NCBI GenBank assembly: GCA_937958075.1
Contig: CALFFB010000267.1
Span: 1-9,174, forward strand
From: an uncultured Geobacteraceae bacterium
Lineage (GTDB): Bacteria; Desulfobacterota; Desulfuromonadia; Desulfuromonadales; Geopsychrobacteraceae
Length of the DNA stretch: 9,174 bases
Reading direction: 5' to 3'
Shown here: positions 1 through 6,535 of the stretch, in pieces
Layout of the letters: each line of letters begins with the position of its first letter
Position numbering within the stretch: position 1 is the first letter of the stretch
The notes under the pieces: model-generated
Seen by the model: the letters and a program-made list of their open reading frames with translations, nothing else
Databases searched by the model: none
What the model was told of the DNA's origin: nothing
Translations under genes and position numbers: made by a program

Positions 1-710
1 TTCTGCGGACCGCCGTCAGGGACAAAAACCTCAATGTCGTCAACCATCCGCAGTTTTTTCTCAGGATAGGGGGCGTGGGCGGGATAGGCAAAAGAACGAC
101 CCCGCCGCCCCTCGTCAGGGGGCACCGCGTAAGGGGTGGCACCGCGCACTCCGATCTGCTGCGCCAGAGCGGCCCTGGAGAAGAAACCAAAGACGGTCGT
201 GCCGGTGTAAACTGGCCCGAGGTCATCGCTGACAGCAAAACTGTACCCCTGAATAATCATCCCTCCGCTGCTGGCAATCCGGGTAATCTCGACCCTGGTG
301 GTCAGGGTACCGCTGTCCCTGGTCACCGGGCGGTGTTGCACCGCATCGCCATCCAGGTTACGGAAGGACAGATCGATATCGCTGGTCAGGGCGGAACCGA
401 GATAGGCCGCCAGCCAGCCGCAGGGTTGCAAACCGACTTCGAGCAGGACACTGAAGGGCATGTGCGGCTGCCGGCCGGCGGCAAAGTACCAGGCATCCGG
501 CGGCACATCATACTCCGCCTCAATAGTCACCCCCTCCACCAGTTTCCAGGGCTCACCATCGATAGCCACAATCCGATCAAGAAACTGAAAGGGCGGCCCC
601 GGCAAACGAGCGATCTTACGCTGCTGATCAAAAACACGGTAGGGTTCACCAAAGGCCTCGGACGGCTTGCCGATGGCGAAAGCGGTGATCCGTTCCGTAT
701 CAAAAAGCAC
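1..710 (-). other. Second FabA-like dehydratase DH2, first hotdog (partial)
   Basis: From VLFDTERITAFAIG (about residue 1938) the sequence matches the first half of PfaC's second DH. Recognisable parts are the PPDAWYFAAG strand, the MPFSVLLEVGLQPCGW helix, the FRNLDG turn and the TVFGFFSR strand. The edge residues, with KKLRMVDDIEVFVPDGG, begin the second hotdog. That half should carry the catalytic His (HFxxDPVMPG in PfaC) and is not in the window, so activity of DH2 cannot be judged. Confidence 0.83.
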
Positions 711-3700
711 CCGGCGCCCTTGTGCTATTTTTTGCGGGCGATCCCTCCACAGGGACTCCACCTGCCGGCGCGACAGTCCGGACAGCTGCACTGACATGGC
801 GGGAATTTCAACGATGGGATGGTCGTCAGCAAACATCAGGGCGTCGACAATGGCAAAAGGCTCAGGTCGATAGCCCAGTTCCCTGATGCTCACCTGATAG
901 GAGACCTTCCTGGTCCTGGCCGTGACCTGGCCACGGCACTTCAGTCCGCTGTCGACCCCGGCTACCGGCTCGCACCAGGTTTCGCCCTGCTCGCCGATCC
1001 AGCCCATGCGCAGCAGGAAAATACGCAAGGTATGAAGGCAGCATTCATACATAAGGGTGCCGGGCATCACCTGATCATCGACAAAATGACAGGTCAGAAA
1101 CCAGGCGTCCGGCTCGATATCCATTTCCGCGGTGATCTGCCCCAGACCGTAGCGCCCACCGCCAGGGTCCAGTTTGACCACCCGGTCCACCAGTTTGAGG
1201 TGACCGCCGGGCAGGGTATAGGGATTCTTCAGCGGCAAGGCCGCAAACCCTTCGCCAAAACAGCTCTCCAGATCGCCGGCATAAAGGGCGGTAATCTGCT
1301 CATCACTGTAGGATTCCACCTTCATCGGCGCCAGTTCGCGCCAGTCGTCTGGCAGCTTGCCCGGCTGGGGCCGCTGATCCAGTCGGGTGTGGACGATCCC
1401 CCTGCCCGCCGCCAGCTCTGCTTCCGTGAAAAAGCCGGCACAGCCGTTGCGCATGCTCAGCAGGGGTTCACCGTTGACCGTGCTTTCAAAGTGAAACCGG
1501 AACAGATAGGTCTGATCCTGACGGAAAAACTTCTCGATGTGAATATCGTAGCGGATGGTATCGCCAACCACCGGCAGGCCGCGATGGAAAGTGACCACCG
1601 CGTCCAGCAGACGGTAAACGGCTTTGCCGCGGGTGATAAAGTCAATTCCCAGATATGCGGACAGAAACAGGTCGGCCTGTCCCGCCTCCACGGCCACGCA
1701 GGTGGGAATCCGGCCGCCGTCGAGATACCAGCGATCCGCCGTCACATCGTGTTCCGTAACCACCCGCCCCCGGCTCATGGAGCGGGGTTCTCCCTCAAGG
1801 GCGACGATACGATCCACCAGCATCAGCGGCTCATCCGGCAGCCGCACCCTGGTGGGGAAGCTGTCGACCTCGGCAAAGTCGCCTCCCAGCATAGCGGCCA
1901 CGGAACCAACGGCAAACTCCAGACACTGGCGGCGATCAAAAACGACAGCCGCTTCCCGATGCTGGACGCTCTGAACCGGAGGCTCTGCCGGCAACGGGCA
2001 TGTTCTGCCGGGCTGCTTGTGCGTAACCGGAGGCGGTTCGGCACCCTGTTCCAGCAATTCGAACTGAAAGGCGATCATCTGTGCGAGGGATTTTTCCATG
2101 GACGCGGCACAATCCAGGTAGGCCGCGTGGGCCGCGCTCGCTTCATTGGCTGCCGCCAGAAAACCCGCCACCACCGGACTGGACGAACGGTCATGATCAT
2201 CAGCGGTGGGTGTTCCGACCGTCGGCAGCGAGCCGTTCCTCTTTACTTCCGGCACCGGCGCAACAAACTCGGGTAGCGGCGGGTGGAATCCGGTGCCACC
2301 GATGGTCGTGTATATTTTTGACGGAGGCGCTGACTCTGACACCTCAGGGATATTGACGGAGCCGTACAGGGGCTCCAGATCGACGGGCAGCCCTTCCGCC
2401 AGACACTGGGCCAACAGGCGCAGCAGCTGCGTCAGAGCGCTACTACCCGGACTGCAGAAGGAGCGCGCCAGATGCGGCCGATCGTCGAGAACACTGCTGA
2501 TCATCCGGCTGCAGGAGGCCCCCGGCCCCACCTCCAGAAAAATACGGGCGCCATCCCGGTACAGTTGCTCAACGACCCTGGGATAATCGATGGTATCGAG
2601 GGCCTGGGCCAGAATGGCATCTGCGGCATTACTGGAGGTCAGGGGATACTTGCGGGCCATGGCACAGCTGTAAAAATCAATGCCTTTGGGTGGCGTCACC
2701 TCAAACAGATGCAGATTGCGATAGGCATCGGCAACCGCCCTGGTGACCTCGCAGTGGACCGTCGTGACTCCGCGCAGGGGGATAAAGTGGCATTGCAACC
2801 GGTTGACAACGGCCTCAACCCGTTGCCGTTGGCCGCCGATGACGCACTCCTTGTAGGTGTTGATAATCAGCAGATAGACCTGCTTTTCCCCGGCCAGGGC
2901 CTGACGCACCCGATCTGCGGACACATTGGCGATACCCAGAATCCAGTCAACGTCCTGTCCGGCAGGCAGTTGCCAGACCCGCCGGGCGGCGCGGCACTCA
3001 CCGGCCAGTTCCCGGGTAAACAGGGTCGATTCAGCCAGGCGCTGCAGCATCCCGTCGCGATCGCGCCAGGCCCCGGTGGCGAACAGTCCAGACGACTCTC
3101 CCAGACTGTAGCCACTGACCATTTGCGGATGGATGCCGAATCCCCGCAACAGATCGTGCAGAGCCGTGCACAGGGCAACATGGGAAATCACCAGGGCATT
3201 GTGATCCGCGTAGAGGGCCTCGGGCAGCTCATCCTGCCAGAACAGTTGCGGCAGGTACTGATCGGCAAGAAAGGCACTGTTCTGTTCCTGCCCTGCCAGC
3301 AGTGCCGGCCAATGGCAGAGCAGATCACGCCCCATACCGGCGAAATGATTGCCGGATCCGGGAAAAACAAAGGCCACCCGGCCCTGGGCTGCCAGCGGAC
3401 TGGATGAAAAGAAGATGCGCTCGCGCACCGTTGGCGGCAGGGGCGGCTCGTGACCGGGCACAGCCTGAGAACACTGCTGCAACCAGTCCGTAGCGACAGC
3501 GAGGAGATCCTGGAGTTCGTCTGTTCCGCCGGCGACGATGGTCAGGCAAGGTCCCTGCTCATGATCCTTTTGCCCCAGCTGATACCACCTGGCCGCCAGA
3601 GAGTCGACGGAGAGGCTTGTATCTTGTGCCAACTGCCGCAGCTGCCGGCAGTGCTCCAGTCGCGCCGCCGGGGTTTCGCCGTACAGGGCGAAGAGGCCGG

Positions 3701-6521
3701 CCCCCAGACTGCCCGTCGGACGCAGGATGGTTGCCTTACGCCTCGGCTGCTGAAACTCTTCGAGGACGGCGGCGGAAGCTGAGCCCTCATCACCCATGGC
3801 GGTCACCAGGGCGCGGCGCGGTGACCGGTCGTGATTCACCAGCCAGTTCTGCAAGGCGGCGGGAGCCTGGAATCCGGGAAGGGTCGCTGCAGGCAATAAC
3901 GTTGATTGGCGAAGGGGGGGCAGCAGTTGCCGGCGCAGACAGAGAATTGTCTTGATCAGGGCCGCCATGCCCGTCGCCTGCCCCGCCGCGCCGATATCCC
4001 CGGTGACACGGCCCGTCCAGACAGGGGAAAAGGGTGTGCTTGTCTGTGTGCCGGCCGGCCTGGCGAAAGCGGTGAAGGCATCCATCTCCGTCCGGGCAGA
4101 GTGTGGATCGTTATGGGCCGACTCGATATAACTGATTCCCGAAACATCAACGCCGGCACTGCGACAGGCCCCCTCCACCGCGCGGCCATAGACCTCCGCC
4201 CCGGGATAACGCGACGCTGGTCGACCACCCATGGCGGTAGCAATGCCGGTAATGACCGCGTGAATGCGATCTCCGTCCTGTCTCGCGTCTTCGAGGCGCT
4301 TCAGCACCAGAGCACCGGCCCCCTCGCCAAGGATGAGTCCGGAGACATCGGCATCGGCCTGGCCGTGCGTCAAAACATCAAGCTGCCGACGGCAGATCAC
4401 TGTCCGCAGATCACCGGCCAGATCAACGGCACCGACCAGGGCGCGGTTGATTGAGCCTTCCTGCAGGGCGTGCACGGCGACCTCAAGGGCACGCAGACTG
4501 GAATTTTCCTCGCTGGACAGAGTAAAACAGGGACCTCCAACCCGGAACTCACGGGCAATACGGCTGGCCACCACACTGCCCAGGGCGCCCATGGTTCGAT
4601 TGGCGGTCAAGGGCGGTCCGGCAGCCTCCCGCAGAGCAGCTGTCCACCGGCGCAGCTGGTCGTCGTCCAGCGTCAGCCCGAGTTCCTCCGCCCACAGTTT
4701 TGCCTGGCGGGCCAGGCCCCAGCGAAAACTGAAGGTTGTCGCGCCGGGATCAAGACCACAGCCGATAAAAACACCGGTGAACAGGTGATCATCCGTCGTC
4801 GCACCGGCATCTTTCAGGGCCGCCGCCGCGACCTGCAGCATCAACAGCTGGCGGGGAAGCATCTCCGCCAGCTCCGTCGGGGGAATTCTGAACTGTCCCG
4901 CCGGACTGCCGACCTGCGGCACGAAATAGCCCCTGGGCAGACCCTGGGCAAACTGCGCCTCGACAAACGGACTCCGGCTCCCCCCCCACCAGGTCTGGGG
5001 AACATCCGGTTCGGCCTCAGAGAAGCCCCCAAAAACCCGCTGCTGTAATGCCTCCAGGTCACCCCAGCTGCCATACTCTGCGCCCATGCCGACAACCGCG
5101 ATGGGCTGCTGTTTCTGCGTGAAAACAGGGTGCAGGGTGACCTTTTTCCGGCCCGCCTGCTGCGGTAGCCACTCTTCCAGCAGCATATGGGCGTTGATGC
5201 CACCGAAACCGAAGGCACTGACGGCAGCCCGGCGCGGTTCGCCTCCTTTACGGGCCTGCCACTCCCCCGGATGCTGAAGGATTTTAAACGGACTCTCTTC
5301 CAGGCGAATGCCCTCAGCCGGTTCCTGAAAGTTGGGCATGGAGGGCAGAATCTTGTGTTGCAGGGACAACAGGGCCTTGATGGTCGCCGCCGCACCGGCC
5401 GCTGTCAGCAGGTGACCGATATTGGCCTTGACGCTGCCGATGACACACTGGCCGCTGCGCCAGCCGGTTTCACCCCAGAGCCGCTGGAGGCTGGCAAATT
5501 CGACGGCGTCGCCCACCGGCGTTCCCGTGGCGTGACATTCGATCAGATCGACATCGGCAGGTTTCCAGCCGGCCTGGCGATAGGCCGAGCGCATGGCCCG
5601 CAGCTGTCCTTCGGACGAAGGCGCCAGCAGATTGCCCTGCAGATCATTGGACAGGCCGATACCGCGGATAACGGCATGGATGTGATCGCCGTCACGCAGG
5701 GCGTCGCGGGTACGCTTCAGCAGCAGCAGGCCGCACCCCTCGCCGACAACCAGGCCATCACCCCGGCGATCGAAAGGGGAGCAGGTTCCTGTGGACGAGA
5801 GGGCCCGCAACTGGGAAAAGCCCATCTGGGTATAGAGAGAATCTGGACGCGACAGGCCACCGGCAAGCATCAGATCCGCCCGCCCCGACAACAATTCGTC
5901 CATGGCCAGTTTGAAGGCATACAGGGACGAGGCGCAAGCGGCATCGAGGGTAAAACAGGTGCCGCCGAAATTCAGCGCCCTGGCCAGCAGCGCCGCCGGC
6001 AGACCGGCGACCTGATGGTTCAGTGGAGTGGCCAGGGCCTCTTCGTCGAGGAGCGACAAAGGCTTGCTGCTCAGCTGCTCGGCGAACAAACGGCCGAGAA
6101 TCTGTCTGGAAATGGCGGAGGAGGCCTCCGTCGGCAGAGCCAGATTGCCGATGATGACCCCGGCGCGGGCAGGATCGACTTTCCGCTGCGGGATTGAACT
6201 AACAGTCTGCCGACCGACCCGCAGCAGCAACCGGTACATAGGATCAAGCCGGCGCAGCAAAGCAGGGTCGATATCCAGCCCCTCAATGGGCTGTGTGTCA
6301 AAATGGTCAGGCAGAAAACAGCCCTTGACACTGTAGATACTGTCCGGCGCGCCCTTCTGTTCCCGGTAAATCTCTTCCGGAGGCAACAGCCAGCGGCCAT
6401 CCGGCGGTGTTGCGGCGCTGCTCCTGTTGCTGATGATCGCCTGCCAGTAGTCCTTCAGATGCTGTGCGTCGGGAAATTCCCCGCCGACACCGACTATGGC
6501 GACGGATTTTCCATAAGACAT
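1..6521 (-). CDS. pfaC: PfaC/Pfa3-like polyunsaturated fatty acid (secondary lipid) synthase: KS-CLF-AT-DH-DH (3' partial)
   Basis: This giant open frame starts at ATG 6521 and runs without a stop or frameshift for 2,173 codons to the left edge, so its 3' end is missing. The start is fixed by the usual four to five residues before the KS strand (MSYGKSVAIVGVGG) and by its position 2 nt after the upstream stop. Domains: active KS (about 5-450; Cys196, His330, His370), CLF-like inactive KS (about 472-925; Glu672 in place of Cys), AT (about 1046-1390; Ser1139, His1256), Pro/Ala-rich linker with a helix (1391-1524), FabA-like double-hotdog DH1 (about 1525-1915; His1812, Glu1826), and the first hotdog of DH2 (from 1938). 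KS-CLF-DH-DH is PfaC; the AT between CLF and DH is the myxobacterial Pfa3 layout. Those proteins end with a second DH hotdog and an AGPAT (acyltransferase) domain, which would lie outside. It works with the upstream PfaA-like protein and an enoyl reductase not in view. Confidence 0.96.
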   Translation of the reverse strand, partial: MSYGKSVAIVGVGGEFPDAQHLKDYWQAIISNRSSAATPPDGRWLLPPEEIYREQKGAPDSIYSVKGCFLPDHFDTQPIEGLDIDPALLRRLDPMYRLLLRVGRQTVSSIPQRKVDPARAGVIIGNLALPTEASSAISRQILGRLFAEQLSSKPLSLLDEEALATPLNHQVAGLPAALLARALNFGGTCFTLDAACASSLYAFKLAMDELLSGRADLMLAGGLSRPDSLYTQMGFSQLRALSSTGTCSPFDRRGDGLVVGEGCGLLLLKRTRDALRDGDHIHAVIRGIGLSNDLQGNLLAPSSEGQLRAMRSAYRQAGWKPADVDLIECHATGTPVGDAVEFASLQRLWGETGWRSGQCVIGSVKANIGHLLTAAGAAATIKALLSLQHKILPSMPNFQEPAEGIRLEESPFKILQHPGEWQARKGGEPRRAAVSAFGFGGINAHMLLEEWLPQQAGRKKVTLHPVFTQKQQPIAVVGMGAEYGSWGDLEALQQRVFGGFSEAEPDVPQTWWGGSRSPFVEAQFAQGLPRGYFVPQVGSPAGQFRIPPTELAEMLPRQLLMLQVAAAALKDAGATTDDHLFTGVFIGCGLDPGATTFSFRWGLARQAKLWAEELGLTLDDDQLRRWTAALREAAGPPLTANRTMGALGSVVASRIAREFRVGGPCFTLSSEENSSLRALEVAVHALQEGSINRALVGAVDLAGDLRTVICRRQLDVLTHGQADADVSGLILGEGAGALVLKRLEDARQDGDRIHAVITGIATAMGGRPASRYPGAEVYGRAVEGACRSAGVDVSGISYIESAHNDPHSARTEMDAFTAFARPAGTQTSTPFSPVWTGRVTGDIGAAGQATGMAALIKTILCLRRQLLPPLRQSTLLPAATLPGFQAPAALQNWLVNHDRSPRRALVTAMGDEGSASAAVLEEFQQPRRKATILRPTGSLGAGLFALYGETPAARLEHCRQLRQLAQDTSLSVDSLAARWYQLGQKDHEQGPCLTIVAGGTDELQDLLAVATDWLQQCSQAVPGHEPPLPPTVRERIFFSSSPLAAQGRVAFVFPGSGNHFAGMGRDLLCHWPALLAGQEQNSAFLADQYLPQLFWQDELPEALYADHNALVISHVALCTALHDLLRGFGIHPQMVSGYSLGESSGLFATGAWRDRDGMLQRLAESTLFTRELAGECRAARRVWQLPAGQDVDWILGIANVSADRVRQALAGEKQVYLLIINTYKECVIGGQRQRVEAVVNRLQCHFIPLRGVTTVHCEVTRAVADAYRNLHLFEVTPPKGIDFYSCAMARKYPLTSSNAADAILAQALDTIDYPRVVEQLYRDGARIFLEVGPGASCSRMISSVLDDRPHLARSFCSPGSSALTQLLRLLAQCLAEGLPVDLEPLYGSVNIPEVSESAPPSKIYTTIGGTGFHPPLPEFVAPVPEVKRNGSLPTVGTPTADDHDRSSSPVVAGFLAAANEASAAHAAYLDCAASMEKSLAQMIAFQFELLEQGAEPPPVTHKQPGRTCPLPAEPPVQSVQHREAAVVFDRRQCLEFAVGSVAAMLGGDFAEVDSFPTRVRLPDEPLMLVDRIVALEGEPRSMSRGRVVTEHDVTADRWYLDGGRIPTCVAVEAGQADLFLSAYLGIDFITRGKAVYRLLDAVVTFHRGLPVVGDTIRYDIHIEKFFRQDQTYLFRFHFESTVNGEPLLSMRNGCAGFFTEAELAAGRGIVHTRLDQRPQPGKLPDDWRELAPMKVESYSDEQITALYAGDLESCFGEGFAALPLKNPYTLPGGHLKLVDRVVKLDPGGGRYGLGQITAEMDIEPDAWFLTCHFVDDQVMPGTLMYECCLHTLRIFLLRMGWIGEQGETWCEPVAGVDSGLKCRGQVTARTRKVSYQVSIRELGYRPEPFAIVDALMFADDHPIVEIPAMSVQLSGLSRRQVESLWRDRPQKIAQGRRVLFDTERITAFAIGKPSEAFGEPYRVFDQQRKIARLPGPPFQFLDRIVAIDGEPWKLVEGVTIEAEYDVPPDAWYFAAGRQPHMPFSVLLEVGLQPCGWLAAYLGSALTSDIDLSFRNLDGDAVQHRPVTRDSGTLTTRVEITRIASSGGMIIQGYSFAVSDDLGPVYTGTTVFGFFSRAALAQQIGVRGATPYAVPPDEGRRGRSFAYPAHAPYPEKKLRMVDDIEVFVPDGGPQ
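777..1949 (-). other. FabA-like double-hotdog dehydratase/isomerase DH1
   Basis: Two hotdog folds in tandem match the first DH of PfaC. The N-terminal hotdog (from VVFDRRQCLEFAVG, about residue 1526) has the GGRIPTCVAVEAGQ helix but no catalytic His at the usual site, as in PfaC. The C-terminal hotdog carries the FabA/FabZ signature CHFVDDQVMPGTLMYE, with His1812 (codon 1088-1086). Glu1826 stands 14 residues later, where FabA has Asp84 and FabZ has Glu. It should dehydrate 3-hydroxyacyl-ACP and may isomerise the double bond. Confidence 0.88.
1950..2351 (-). other. Interdomain linker with conserved-looking helix
   Basis: About 134 residues join AT to DH1. Most are Pro/Ala/Ser-rich and probably disordered (for example the stretch around PPLPEFVAPVPEV). 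In the middle, residues about 1454-1489 form an amphipathic helix with the phrase AHAAYLDCAASMEKSLAQM. Similar 'H..(F/Y)L' helices follow ATs in several secondary-lipid synthases, from memory of those families. Its role is unknown; docking or dimer contact is a guess. Confidence 0.55.
2352..3386 (-). other. PfaB-like acyltransferase domain
   Basis: The domain starts with VAFVFPGSGNHFAGMGRDL (from residue 1049), a block seen in PfaB-type ATs. The nucleophile is Ser1139 in GYSLGES (codon 3107-3105), with Tyr where malonyl transferases usually have His. The likely catalytic His is His1256 (VTTVHCEV, codon 2756-2754). FLEVGPG near residue 1330 is the conserved C-terminal strand. Judged against FabD by eye, the malonate-binding Arg is not at its expected place (AES around 1163-1165). 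The serine and histidine suggest activity; the substrate cannot be told. Confidence 0.85.
3747..5108 (-). other. Chain-length-factor-like (inactive ketosynthase) domain
   Basis: A second ketosynthase fold begins at PIAVVGMGAEYG (about residue 473). Aligned by eye with the first KS, the DAACASSL nucleophile site reads SSEENSSL, so Glu672 (codon 4508-4506) replaces the Cys. The NIGH motif reads DIGA, so Ala845 replaces the second His, and the HATGT motif is lost (SAHNDPH). The conserved GEGAGALVLKRL strand remains. It is therefore non-condensing and probably forms the KS partner that shapes chain length, as in other PfaC proteins. Confidence 0.88.
5172..6509 (-). other. Active beta-ketoacyl synthase domain
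   Basis: This is a full-length condensing domain that joins an acyl thioester to malonyl-ACP with loss of CO2. The nucleophile is Cys196 in LDAACASSLY (codon 5936-5934). The histidines are His330 in ECHATGTPVGD and His370 in KANIGHL, with Lys365 just before. The C-terminal FGFGGINAH motif is at residues 437-445. All catalytic residues are intact, and the domain is expected to pair with the following CLF. Confidence 0.96.
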
Positions 6522-6535
6522 CCTCAAGCGGCTCC
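6519..6535 (-). promoter_or_regulatory. Ribosome binding site and coupled stop/start junction of the two synthase genes
   Basis: The upstream TGA (6526-6524) and the downstream ATG (6521-6519) are separated by only two bases (GG). A GGAG sequence (minus strand, 6535-6532) sits 10 nt before the ATG, inside the end of the upstream gene. A second purine run, GAGG, abuts the ATG and is too close to act as a normal Shine-Dalgarno site. The arrangement implies one transcript and translational coupling, which would help keep the two giant subunits in step. Confidence 0.6.

Noticed and set aside
75..794. Plus-strand open frame of 239 codons
   Set aside because: It is antisense to the DH2 hotdog region and has no domain features.
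819..2276. Plus-strand open frame of 485 codons
   Set aside because: It lies wholly antisense to the AT-DH1 part of the PfaC-like gene, whose minus-strand frame shows continuous family motifs. The plus-strand protein has no recognisable domain and is rich in His/Gly/Gln/Arg, as expected from antisense GC-rich coding sequence.
2472..3407. Plus-strand open frame of 311 codons
   Set aside because: It is antisense to the AT domain with the Ser1139/His1256 motifs; its translation is low-complexity and unlike any family I know.
3900..3925. Run of seven G on the plus strand as a possible frameshift point
   Set aside because: The minus-strand reading stays in frame through it (LLPPLRQS), with CLF motifs on both sides.
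4841..5395. Minus-strand open frame of 184 codons in another frame
   Set aside because: It overlaps the KS-CLF junction of the true minus-strand gene in a shifted frame; the Arg/Ser/Pro-rich translation is typical of an off-frame reading.
5187..6197. Plus-strand open frame of 336 codons
   Set aside because: It is antisense to the KS domain, including the Cys196 and HATGT motifs. No domain or plausible start context was seen; it is a shadow frame.
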